The position numbers and the translations under genes are program-made. A stretch of 64,000 bases of DNA from Carya illinoinensis (Eukaryota; Streptophyta; Magnoliopsida; Fagales; Juglandaceae): assembly GCF_018687715.1 (NCBI RefSeq), contig NC_056754.1, positions 21,447,001-21,511,000 of the forward strand, written 5' to 3'. Every line of letters begins with the position of its first letter. Within the stretch, counting starts at the first letter, position 1. The notes beneath the pieces were generated by a model that searched no databases, was not told the origin of the DNA, and saw nothing but the letters and a program-made list of their open reading frames with translations. This document shows positions 11,935 through 21,543 of this stretch, one piece after another.

Positions 11935-13212
11935 TGTTGAACCCAAGATTTCAAGTTTCGTGTAATTATATATCTACACATGGATTTTGATGATAAAAAA
12001 TGAATTAAAATAATAAATGAGTTTCAAGCTCAAGTTATCTATACAATGGAATCAAGCACGTCAAGAAATCAAACATGAGTAAGAAGGGAACAAATTCACA
12101 TTAAAGTCATTGAGTAATGTTGTAAATCTCTTAAAAATTTGAAATTAGGATTAAGGATCAAAATTAATATTTTATCATAAAATATTAAAATACATTTTCA
12201 ACATGTGCATGAATATTTTGAAAATTAAATTTGAAAATTTTGAAAGATGAATGATTGTTATCTTTCACATGTACATGACATGATTAAAGGTTTGAACTTT
12301 GAAAATATTAAAGATGATTAATTTTCATCTTTTACATGTACAAACTTTATTTGAATATTTTCAAAAGTGATTGATTTTTTTTTTACTTATACAAAAGGTA
12401 GATAATTTGTTTGAAATTTTTGAAAAGTAAATTGTGATCATTTTGTCATATGCAAAAAGTAAAAATATTATGTTTGAAATTTTTGAAAAGTAAAGTGTGC
12501 TCCTTTTGTCATATGCAAAAAGTAAAAAGATTAGGTTTGAAATTTTTTAAAATTGAATGATGTTTTCTTTGACATGTAAATTTTTTTAAATTTGAATATG
12601 AAGTCTCATATGCCTATAAATAGATCATTTGAGAGCTTCACATTTATGACACCAAGAGCATATAACATTCATTCAAAGCTTTCAATCTCTCTTCTCTAAG
12701 TATTGAGCCTTAAATCTTGTTCATTTTGAGAGATATATAGTTTGCACTGTATTGTTCTTATTTCACTCATTGAGAATTATTTTCTGATAACCTACCCACT
12801 ATTAATTCTTTTATCAGTAAAAGAATATGTATAACCCTTGTGTGTGTAGAAAGTATTCTACACAAGGAATAGTTGAATCACCACGTGTAAAGTGATTGCA
12901 AGTATAGAGGGTGTTCTACACAGATTCTTTGTAGCAGTGTTGTTCAAATGTATAATAGATTTCTATCTTCACCTGAAGGAGGTTGAATAATGAATTTGGG
13001 CATCCTCAAGGGGTAGCTTGAGGTGAGGACGTAGGCAGTGGGGCCGAATCTCATTAACATAATGAGTTTGCTTCTCTCTTACCCTTACTCTTTATATTTA
13101 TTGTTGTTTCGTATTTTGTTTATATTTTATATTGTATATTTGATTTATAATTGTTATTTTTTAAAATACAACTCAATTCACTCCCCCTCTTATGTTAGTT
13201 ATCTGGACAACA
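11935..13212 (+). repeat. 3' LTR of the old Copia element
   Basis: 1278 bp, direct repeat of 4869-6147, ending GGACAACA. It holds the same CTATAAATAGATC box near 12615. Confidence 0.9.
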
Positions 13213-13379
13213 AAAACCTACCCTCAATCAACTCAACCAACCTCTCACAACAGACAAGATAACCCTTTTCATACATGTGACCTTCAAAGAACAAATTCAT
13301 CATCTATGTTATCCTAGCCTATTTCAAATTTTGAAACAATGCTTTTAAATTCATCCTAGTCACTTTTTGCACCAAACTC

Positions 13380-14290
13380 AAATACCCTAGGTTCCCTCAG
13401 TGTTCAACTCTAAATCATTTGTTTTCAAACAAATAATAGCTCGATTTAAAAGCTTATCAGGCCCATTGGCAATTCAGACCCAAATTCATAAAATTTCTCT
13501 CTTGTTCAACCCATCTGGGAAACCTTGCATAGCCTTGAGCCCATACCAACTAGAAAAACGTCCGACCCAACCTCAAAATCAAAACATCAACATGTACATG
13601 CCTTCAATAATCCAAATAGTAGTCTCTTGCTTCATAAATGAATCTTCCCTCTCCGAAGAACACACACAACGAAACATGAACCTTGAAGAAGAGGAGAAAT
13701 CACTCACCAGAGAAAAGAGCTCAACCCCAACCTATAATTTTTGCTTTAATCTCAAATTGATTATCCCAATGATTCCTGATAAAGAAGAAGAATTTTCAAG
13801 CAAAACCCATCCTGCAGTAAAAAAGAAGTTCATTAAATAGAAGATCCTCAATATGAAATTCTGATTGCGAAATACATCAAGTCTGTTAGAAAAAAGAAGC
13901 GAGCACCGATGCATTACCCAAAGAAGAATCGATTTTCTCCATACCAACAAGCAGAAGTAGAAAATTCGGGTAACAAGTCTAAGACCCAAATTATGAATCT
14001 TTTCCCGCTTTCTCTAATGGCCGATATGGCAGGGCCAAAACTGCCCCCACCTCAACCATGAGGATTATATGGAATTGCTTAGGAATAGCCCACCCCCAGG
14101 CAATAAGAAGTTCAAGGAAAAATATCAGGACTTAAAATCTTGATGTCGTTTTCCTCTCAGAAACTCTCTTGCTAGATGTAAATTCTACCTATGTTGTGAA
14201 TAGACTAGGATTTTTCCAATATGTACATTTTCCCCCATTTGGAAAATTGGGAGGCCTTTTGTTCATGTGGAGTCCGGGTTTGGATGTTGT
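13380..14290 (+). pseudogene. LINE (L1-type) fragment: end of ORF1 and start of ORF2 endonuclease
   Basis: Near 14012-14287 the plus strand encodes MADMAGPKLPPPQP and then MRIIWNCLGIAHPQAIRSS, followed by LDVVFLSETLL and GKLGGLLFMWSPGLDVV. This is the N-terminal part of the APE-type endonuclease of plant L1 elements, where MRI-WNCRGLGNP is usual. The open stretch 13400-13840 is probably the decayed end of ORF1. The match stops near 14287, so the rest of ORF2 is missing. This is an unusual truncation, because LINE copies normally lose the 5' end, not the 3' end. Confidence 0.75.
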
Positions 14291-15540
14291 AACATATAGA
14301 TCCTCAAATTAGGACATAAAATAGTTTTAATCTATTTATTTAATTTTAATAATTATCATAAATAGTTTGAGTTGGTTTATTATTATTATTGTTATTTTAG
14401 GGGATAAATTATTAAATATAGTTAAATTATCAGTTTAGATTGTACTAAGTTTTGAATTCAAATTCATTGATTAAGTTCCACTTAAAATTTACTGCCAACT
14501 TTTATCTAAAACTCTCACAGTTCTTAAAATCTTAGCCACTAATCATAAATTTTACATGTTTAAGTCATCGCCAAATTCCTCTCAATCCCACAAGGCCACA
14601 ATTATCGTATTATTCAAGTGATAGATCATGACCCTCACAACTTCCTCGTACAATTTCAGACATTCACAAAAACCCCACGTTTGTCACCCTTCCATGCCCT
14701 TCTCCCGTCTATATATCTTCCCTTCCATTGAAATTTTAAAACACAAACCCAACTCTACGATTTCGCTGTGTGCTTTCTTCTTCCCACAATGAGGACAATT
14801 CCTTTCTTCCTCGAGTAAGTCCCTGCCGGACAACCCTTCATTTCTGAATGTCTGCTTGTTCTTTTTGTCAAGAGAATATCTCCTAACAGGCGTAACCTGC
14901 GCACCTTAAAAAACGGCATCCAATTGTAATGTGCCACGTACACAATTCGTTTTTAAATCTTGTGACTGCACTACATAGGAACACTCCATCATTGTCCATC
15001 TCCCTCTCTACCTCACTCCCTCCGACTTCAAGCTTTAGCTCTTCATCTATCTCTCTCTCCCTCCCTCCCTCTCTCACTCCATCCTCTCTCTCACTGCCTC
15101 CCTTGACTTCGAGCTCGAGCCCGAGCCCTAGCCCCAGCACTCCCTCCCTTCTTCCCTCCTATCGAGCCCTAGTCCCCCACCCCTGCGTCCCTCCCGTCTC
15201 TCTCGATCCATTTTGCCTTTGCTTTGTTTAGGATCTTGCTTTGCTTTGTGCGGGCTTGTGGCTTGATTTGTATTAGGATATTGCTTTGCTTGCTCTATTT
15301 TAGTTCAATGGTGGACTTTGAAATCCTGTTTTGTACAGCATCATTGTTTGAAGTTTCTAGCAATGGACTACATGATGATGAGAGTTGAGCTTTGAGACAC
15401 GGCCAAAATTTTGGATCTCAAAAAGACACGGCCAAAATTAATTTAATTAATACCTCTACTTAATTAATCATCTTCACTAGATGAATCATTTCAAAATATC
15501 ATACTATCTGAAATCCAAATCTCAAAATATTTAAGTATGC
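14291..15540. other. Intergenic; CT-rich low-complexity block
   Basis: AT-rich spacer to about 14700, then a C/T-rich stretch. At 14990-15200 it is dominated by TCTC, CCCT and CTCC runs. The ORFs predicted there on both strands are composition artefacts. It could be a 5' leader or promoter of a lost gene, but nothing recognisable follows. Confidence 0.5.
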
Positions 15541-15562
15541 AAACCATGTGCAGACTGAAGAG

Positions 15563-15718
15563 ATGAAGGGTGAGACGGTGCTGGAGGGCGACTTGATGGT
15601 TGCGACAGAGCTGGAATTTCATCAGGCTCTAGTGCAAGGGAGGTACGGCGGAGAAGAGTATTCGGTTTCGCTGAAGAGTGCAAGGGGTTGGTTCGCTGAA
15701 GTGGATATTTTATTTTGA
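15563..15718 (+). CDS. Possible short ORF or last exon of an unrecognised gene (51 codons)
   Basis: ATG at 15563 opens a 51-codon frame (MKGETVLEGDLMVATELEFH, then QALVQGRYGGEEYSVSLKSA and a short tail) closed by TGA at 15716. The composition looks protein-like compared with neighbours, and the frame is open upstream of the ATG into 15530. The following 250 bp read like a 3' untranslated region. I do not recognise a family. It could be the last exon of a fragmentary gene or chance. Confidence 0.3.
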   Translation: MKGETVLEGDLMVATELEFHQALVQGRYGGEEYSVSLKSARGWFAEVDILF

Positions 15719-16138
15719 TATCATGTGTAATGTAGTTTATGGATTTAGATGTGAACAATTGACATATCAAGTTCCTGAGGGAGAACGGCGTAACCATCCA
15801 GAAAAGCTTCTGTTTTGTCAAAGCTGAAAGTGGTTTTTAAGTTTTCTATATAAAGCCTGTTATGTGTACGGAAGGTAATCCGTTTGAAGAATGTTACCCT
15901 TATGTCCCTGAAGTTGTAACTTTTGTGGTTTGTAAATTTATTCTGCAATATGTGGTACAACTTGCTGTTAAATTATTTTGGACAAAAAAAGACAACTCGC
16001 TTTTGGAGAAACAAAGTATCGTAGCTCTTTAAATCATGCACTTCCCTTATTTACAGTAATGCCATTAATAGATTTTAAACAAAATGCCATCAAGCTCTTG
16101 TCATAAAGTTACGTAGAACATTTGAAATATTTTTATTG
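15719..16138. other. Intergenic, no gene seen; ends in target duplication TATTG
   Basis: No coding signal. The last five bases, TATTG (16134-16138), are repeated at 21756-21760 and form the target-site duplication of the next element. Confidence 0.7.
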
Positions 16139-16337
16139 TGTTATAAAACTTAATAAAAAGGAGAGAGAGCGAGAGAGAACGAGAGGAAATTCTTATTGAT
16201 CTCTATATCAAACTTATCAATTTCTTAAAGAATTCAACGATATATATAGGCGTACAAAGGGGACTATGCTAGCACTATGCACTATGCATTTGACGACTAG
16301 ATAAATGTGGTCATACAATTCAAGATAGTTTATAACA
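16139..16337 (-). repeat. 3' LTR (199 bp) of the young element
   Basis: TGTTATAAAACTT to GTTTATAACA. It is identical to the right LTR apart from lacking 13 bp (the ACTATGCTAGC duplication). On the minus strand CCTATATATATCG is a likely TATA box. Confidence 0.93.
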
Positions 16338-16349
16338 CTTCCCCTTTGG
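16338..16349 (-). other. Polypurine tract
   Basis: CCAAAGGGGAAG on the minus strand, touching the LTR, fixes the element orientation as minus. Confidence 0.8.
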
Positions 16350-16369
16350 ATGACCATATTTAAAGAATA

Positions 16370-16541
16370 TGCCTCGTTAAAACCTTGCCAAGGAAAAACC
16401 CTGTGGGAAAAAAACCAATGGCGAAGGAAAAAGAGTACAGTATTCATATGTATCGCCGAGTGCTTTAGGATTGCCTCATTAAAACCTTGCAAAGGAAAAC
16501 CCAGTGGGATAAAACCTTAGCGAAGGAAAAAGAGTACAATC
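16370..16541 (-). repeat. Two tandem copies of a conserved Copia 3'-region motif (period 102 bp)
   Basis: TGCCTCGTTAAAACCTTG at 16370 and TGCCTCATTAAAACCTTG at 16472 each start about 70 bp of strong similarity ending GCGAAGGAAAAAGAGTACA. In element sense this is the TTCCTTCGC...AATGAGGCA motif found downstream of RNase H in many plant Copia elements. Confidence 0.75.
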
Positions 16542-16874
16542 AGCACAAGTCTTCAAGACATTACTTCCCCTTCTTGATATCAATTTCAACTTTCTTCTCA
16601 TGAATTGCAATGATCTTCTTGTGTGTATCTGAAAGATAACTCGCATTTGTATATCCAACTAACTGTGGACTTGATCCATGTTGATAAAATAATCACAACT
16701 GGATCTTTCTGCTGATCACTACTCTTCTGGAGTTGTACTCTTCTAGAGTTCTTGTAAATAACACAGTTAGTGGAGAATTCATCAACATTAAACCGCTAAC
16801 CTCATTTTTAATAAAAACGGTGGCCAGCCTTTTAAGATCAGACAAGCACCGCAGATTATCAACTCCTCTGTAGG

Positions 16875-16972
16875 TGTCAGGCGTGCTGTCAGGTACTGCA
16901 GCTGTCAGGCGTGCTGTTAGGTGCTGCAGCTGTCAGGCGTGCTGTCAGGCGCCTCAGCTGTCAGGCGCCGCA
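16875..16972 (+). repeat. 28-bp tandem repeat upstream of the antisense promoter
   Basis: TGTCAGGCG recurs at 16875, 16903, 16931 and 16959, exactly 28 bp apart. The unit is TGTCAGGCGTGCTGTCAGG plus TACTGCAGC with small changes. It ends about 65 bp before the TATA box at 17040, the place of an enhancer for the plus-strand ORF. Confidence 0.85.
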
Positions 16973-17039
16973 AAACTATGAAGCTATATTCCATCTCTTT
17001 TCTCTTGCTTCACGAGAGATGTTGTATCATAATTTTCTC

Positions 17040-17048
17040 TATAAAAGA
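17040..17048 (+). promoter_or_regulatory. TATA box (TATAAAAGA) of the antisense gene
   Basis: CTCTATAAAAGAGA gives a strong TATA box. The ATG is 134 bp downstream, and the leader between is C/T rich with repeats of CTCTGCAAT (about 17114, 17167; a related CCTGCAATCTC lies near 17141). The strand is opposite to the element, so this is separate from the LTR promoter. Confidence 0.7.
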
Positions 17049-17173
17049 GATATTCAGTTCATCTTCATTCGCATCTCATCTTCTTCACTTTTCTGTAATC
17101 ATACTGCAATTTTACTCTGCAATCTCTTTCTGCATTCTTATCCTGCAATCTCTCTCTACATTTTTACTCTGCA

Positions 17174-17599
17174 ATGGCTCAGCGATCTTCTCATGGCCAA
17201 TATATGAGGTACTCTGCACCTCGTTCATCAGCTGTTCCTGCTTCTACCACAGGTGCTATCATGCAATGTAATGATCTGACTCATAGGTCAGATAATGAAG
17301 CTATCTATGAGCTTGTGAGTCTCGGTACCCGATACTCATCATTCATTGTCGCATTTTCTCAGCGACTGCAATCCAGAACTTGTGGAGTTGACTATCTCCA
17401 CGAGAATATTGCTATACTTCAGCGACTTCTTCTGGAGTCCAACATGAAGATAGAATCAATAAAGAAAGAGAATAGGAATTTAAAATCTTTGCTTAAATCT
17501 TCTTTTCGATTGCCCACCGCTTTAGATAGGGATGACATGCAGATTCTTGAAGAACAAGAGCATTTGAAGAATGAGGCAAAGTGCCTTAAATTTCTGTAA
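17174..17599 (+). CDS. Intact antisense accessory ORF of the LTR element, 141 residues, unknown function
   Basis: ATG at 17174 follows the leader of a good TATA promoter, and TAA closes the frame at 17597. The product starts MAQRSSHGQYMRYSAPRSS, has a conserved-looking segment AIYELVSLGTRYSSFIVAFS with QRL, then a predicted coiled coil (about residues 72-110: heptad Leu/Ile with Glu/Lys, including IESIKKENRNLKSLLKSSF), an acidic DRDDM and a C-terminal EQEHLKNEAKCLKFL. No signal peptide, membrane segment, zinc finger or nuclease motif is seen. It is not gag: there is no zinc knuckle and it lies on the opposite strand. The same protein, decayed, lies at 11077-11511 at the equivalent place of a different Copia element, also antisense. 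Conservation between distinct elements argues for a real gene. The role is not known; a coiled-coil partner of element or host proteins, or a regulator, would be guesses. Confidence 0.72.
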   Translation: MAQRSSHGQYMRYSAPRSSAVPASTTGAIMQCNDLTHRSDNEAIYELVSLGTRYSSFIVAFSQRLQSRTCGVDYLHENIAILQRLLLESNMKIESIKKENRNLKSLLKSSFRLPTALDRDDMQILEEQEHLKNEAKCLKFL

Positions 17600-17614
17600 T
17601 TCTTGCTTCAAGAT

Positions 17615-17649
17615 AATAAAATAATATTTCACAAATATTCATATTTGTG
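17615..17649 (+). terminator. Poly(A) signal and hairpin after the antisense ORF
   Basis: AATAAA at 17615-17620, 16 bp after the stop, is followed by a perfect 9-bp inverted repeat CACAAATAT/ATATTTGTG (17630-17638 and 17641-17649, 2-nt loop). This suits the 3' end of a plus-strand transcript. Confidence 0.5.
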
Positions 17650-17779
17650 TCTATTTTTTGGTAGATGTTCTGTGTGCTCCCTTTCATTTCTTCTTTAATA
17701 ATGCACACTTCATATCAAACCCATAATATGAATCTGAAATATTAATTGTATTAAAAGATGGTATTTCATGACTAATAAC

Positions 17780-19637
17780 ATCATCCATCTTCCCCTTGAA
17801 GCCGCAAGGGTTTCAGATTTATATTTCAAATATGTGCAGTTTTTATGAACTCTTCTGGAGTTTCAATGACATTTAAATCATATATATAAACTGCACTAAT
17901 AGCTTGTTTTCATTTGCGTTTGGATTGTTTTAGATCATATAAGGATCTTTGAAACTTGATAGAATACATATTTCCAGATGTATTCATATTAGAAGCTTCA
18001 GACATTTTCTATCCTTCAGGGATTTTCATATATATATCATGATCCAATGATCCATATAAATATGCAGTTAATCATGCATATCCAAACTCTCGGTAACTTT
18101 CAAGCTAATAAAAATTTCAATATGATTTCAACCATTTTAAAATCATATCAATATTGTTTCTTCGAGAAACTAACTTGTGATTTCTATATCACATTTTCAT
18201 ATTAAAAGCTTCAGGCTTTTTATATCATGTATATAAATATCCACTGATATTTAACAAAAATCACATCTTTAGGTATTTGGACTTCAAGTCAATATTTATC
18301 ACATTTTACTTAGTGATATCAATTCTGCATATCAATTCTGCAGGAATTGAGAAACTGATTCGTGATTTATATATCACATTTTTATTTCCTTTCCATAAAT
18401 ACCCACTGACATTCAACAAGCATCACCTCTTTAGGTGTTTGGACTATAAGTCCCGATGCATCATATTTTACTATTGAATCAATTCTGCAGGAATTATTTC
18501 TTTCGAATATTGGCCAATATTTTACGTCGGTATTCTTCGACGGTTCTTGATTCACTTGCTACATTACTTATGGTAATGTCAATTGCCATCTCATATGGAA
18601 ATACGTTGTCGACAACGATTTTATTTCTATCCATAATTTCTCCATTATTCATGAAATGTAACGAGATCTCGTTATTTTCAGGTACCTGTCCCTCTTCAAG
18701 GGAAGACATTTTCATGATAAACCTCTTCAGGAGGCACTCTTTAGGAGATTTGTACTCTTCAAGAGTTTATATAGGAGAATTTTATAAAGAAAATCTGGAT
18801 TGACTTTATTGCTTGTTTCGTGGGTATGGCCTCTTCAGGAGCACCAATTATTTGTGTCTTTCTCTTTTTGAGATGTTCTATCTTTTGTATCAATACGTCT
18901 CACATGCCTTTAGACATGTCTTTAGACTGCTGAATTTCTTAATTGTCCTACAGGGACTTCAATCCTCGCTGGGATTTTAGTAGCTATAATATGAGACATT
19001 TTTATCTTATTGCATCTAAAATTTAATTATTATCCGAACTTCTGGTTCACATATGATAATCAAGATAACGTCGAATAATTTCATCTTATTTGCTTTAAGC
19101 AAATTTTTCTTTCCACTTCTGGTGGTAAAACTTTATAGTAAAAGAATTTTCTGGTTCTTTTATGGACGTCCATATGAAAATCATTCGACTTATCGTAATT
19201 GATTTTAGATGATCAAGATAACCATGAAAAGATACAAATATTTTGAATCATATCACCTTTTGATGCATCATAATATTTGATTCAATAATTTGTATAATAT
19301 CATCTCAAAAAGAAAGCTTACAGCTTTTCCAATACGAACTTCTGGCTCGAAAAGATATTCATTATCACGTTCAATCTCTTAGTTTCTTTGAATGAAACGC
19401 ATCATTATTTTCACTTCAGGGAATAGAATGATATAAATTCATTATCATTCACTTCAGGGAATGATATAGATCTAGTAAGACGTGACTAATGATTATTATC
19501 AAAAACTCATTATTTTGCTCAGTCACTGAAAGACCTGATACAAATTTAGAATATATTGTGAACGTTTGCATTTCATATTGCTATTTCAGGAGCATACTCG
19601 ATATTGCTACTTCAGGAGCACATTCGAGACGTTCATT

Positions 19638-19671
<34 letters not shown>

Positions 19672-19760
19672 TCACAATTTCAATTATGTAACTTCAGGTG
19701 CATAAATTATAATGAGCTTTTGGTACACGATCCTTCAGGGATGCTCTATTTTCATTCTAA
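17780..19760. repeat. Non-coding region with dispersed CTTCAGG/CTTCTGG motifs
   Basis: Two kilobases without coding capacity in which TTCAGG or CTTCTGG recurs many times on the plus strand, for example near 17840, 18015, 18207, 18723, 18832, 19035, 19116, 19332, 19413, 19453, 19586, 19608, 19692 and 19732. It often continues as TTCAGGAGCA, TTCAGGGA or CTTCTGGTTC. The spacing is irregular. It looks like an ancient degenerate short-unit array. An (AT)n run lies at 19640-19669. Confidence 0.5.
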
Positions 19761-20159
19761 AATAAATTATATCATTAATAATTCATAACAAGTACAAAAA
19801 GAATAAATAAAACTTGTATATAAATTATGATAATAAAAATTTACTACAGATATAACTGAAATGTAAATTATCTAAATTTTAATTCACCACAAATATATCT
19901 TGAGATGTAATCATTAATACTTATCTCAAGAATTGTAAATAATATATTGAAAAACTTATTTAAGATCAAAGATCTCTAACTTCAAAATCATCAGAAATTT
20001 AGAATAGAAGATCACTTAATCTTATCGTGATACCTTTTTAAGTGGTGTTGTTTGAGCGTGAGAAATATATATTGTTTCAATAGGCCTTCAACACTCATCT
20101 TTTCTTTTATACCTTGCACTTTTTCAAGATATAAAAATATAAAATAGAAAAATATAATA

Positions 20160-20480
20160 ATATAAAAGAAGAGCAATAATAATGGGCGGCTTCTTCCAGC
20201 AATCCATTTTTGGCTCTTATGCCAAGTTCTTTTTCTTTTCTTTTTTTTTTTTTTTTTTTTTCATCATAGAATCACAAAAATCAACATTTATGGCATATCT
20301 TTTGATTGTGTGGGCATTCTCAACCTCCCACTTGGTTAGCACGTGGGTCTCATGTCAGATTTTGTGTAGAACCCAGCTCATCTCCCACCCAACTTTGTCG
20401 CTAATATCATTGCTGCCCCCTTTTTTTTTTTTTTTTTTTTATGGTCAAACTTGGACAGCTAAACTAATAGTAAAGTGACC
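20160..20480. repeat. Near-duplicate block with two poly(T) tracts
   Basis: Poly(T) tracts of about 21 (20241-20261) and 20 (20421-20440) lie 180 bp apart. No coding. In element sense these are poly(A) runs and might mark retro-inserted pieces. Confidence 0.5.
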
Positions 20481-21530
20481 AAGGTTTTCATACTGAGCTC
20501 CTGCTTCGGCGTCGGTCCCTCAAACCATTTTCATTAACATATGGCAACTTTACGAAATTTACGGAATCCATAGATATACTCGTGGGACATCCGACAGTGC
20601 CGACACCTTGCCAGATCAAGGTTTCTTTATGCAGTAGATCCCAATAACAGGCTATGAGCGGATCAAATATGTTCGAGGTTGAGTTCCTCGACGAAGGATG
20701 GTCACACGAAAATGGAGGGTTGCCGGCGGAGGATTCTAATACCTACCGCCTGCGCCGCCCGGATCTTTCAGTTGACCCGAGAAAAAATCAGACAGACTTT
20801 CTTAAACCCCCAAAACTATCCCAAAGTTAACCCAATTCAAAAAAAAATACAGCCATGAGAATCACACAAAACCAAACCTTTACTGCTTATATATCAAATA
20901 ACAAAGACGCTTTCAGACTCAACATCTACCTTGAAATCCAATTCTTAAAGAAATATATAAACATCCTTGAACACCAAAAACAGGTGCTTAAGCAACTTCC
21001 TGATAACTAAGAAAAGATTCACAAGATCTAACCCATAAAACGTAAAACTTTCGACTCTATGCTTGATCAGATAAACAATAAATAAATAATGATCTAGAAA
21101 AAGGCAAGGACACAAGAGAAGTGAAAGATCTATTCCGAACACAGAGACAGGAGGTGCACATGCAGATTAACAAATAGGAAAAATCTCAAAGGAGACTGGT
21201 AGCTGGTAACATACCTGGCCTGCGAAGCAGAGAAGACTGAGAGCTAGCTAGCTGCTTACGAAAACTTAATCAGATCCTCCAGTTCGTCGAGTCCTTGCCA
21301 AGCATCAGAAAAGATTATGCAAGAAATTCAGGAGAAAATAAAGAAATTAAAATCATATAGAGTGGAGGAATCGATTTTGGTGGAGCTGCTTCTCAATTCT
21401 CTCGTTAGAAATTATAGAGAGAAAAATTCAATCGTCGATCCCCTCAAAGAGTTCACCAAAATTAGAGATGGCTTTTGCAAAAAGAGAGAGGAAAGAGAAG
21501 AGAGAGCAAGATAGAAAAATAGAGAGTAAT
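20481..21530 (-). other. Element leader; possible captured host gene 5' end with an intron
   Basis: On the minus strand, downstream of the PBS, a C/T-rich leader ends CTTCTCTGCTTCGCAGGCCAG followed by GTATGTTACC (about 21210-21220), an attractive 5' splice site. The following 450 bp are T-rich, as in plant introns. A candidate acceptor ...GTATTAG near 20730 precedes a frame that stays open for about 80 codons ([15 protein letters not shown], later ACYWDLLHKETLIWQGV). I do not recognise the protein. The alternative is an untranslated leader of the element. Splice borders are inferred only from motifs. Confidence 0.3.
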
Positions 21531-21543
21531 CGTGCTGATAACG
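21531..21543 (-). other. Primer binding site CGTTATCAGCACG
   Basis: On the minus strand CGTTATCAGCACG follows the 5' LTR directly. This sequence is commonly seen at the PBS position of plant Copia elements. Confidence 0.7.

Larger units (their letters stand above)
4869..13212 (+). mobile_element. Old Copia LTR retrotransposon (SIRE-like layout), degenerate
   Basis: Two direct repeats of 1279 and 1278 bp, both starting TGTTGAACCC and ending GGACAACA (TGTTG/CAACA inverted ends), bracket a PBS-like site, gag, pol in Copia order (protease, integrase, reverse transcriptase, RNase H), a 0.9-kb 3' spacer and a purine-rich tract. Sample comparison of the first 180 bases of the LTRs shows differences at roughly one position in ten, so the insertion is old. 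Long LTRs, a purine tract of the AAAAAGGAGGAGA type and an extra region after RNase H suggest the SIRE/Maximus group, by inference. I could not find an exact 5-bp target duplication (CAAAT on the left, AAAAC on the right). It carries a decayed antisense ORF at 11077-11511. Confidence 0.9.

Noticed and set aside
4864..13217. Target duplication for the old Copia element
   Set aside because: Flanks CAAAT and AAAAC do not match; only a 3-base AAA is shared, so no duplication is claimed.
14929..15231. 100-codon ORF rich in Ser, Leu and Pro
   Set aside because: It is the translation of a CT-rich low-complexity block; opposite-strand frames are open as well, so composition explains it.
17174..17599. 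The 141-codon ORF as a gag protein in sense orientation
   Set aside because: PBS and polypurine tract place the element on the minus strand; there is no zinc knuckle or UBN2 motif, and the homologue in the other Copia element is separate from its gag.
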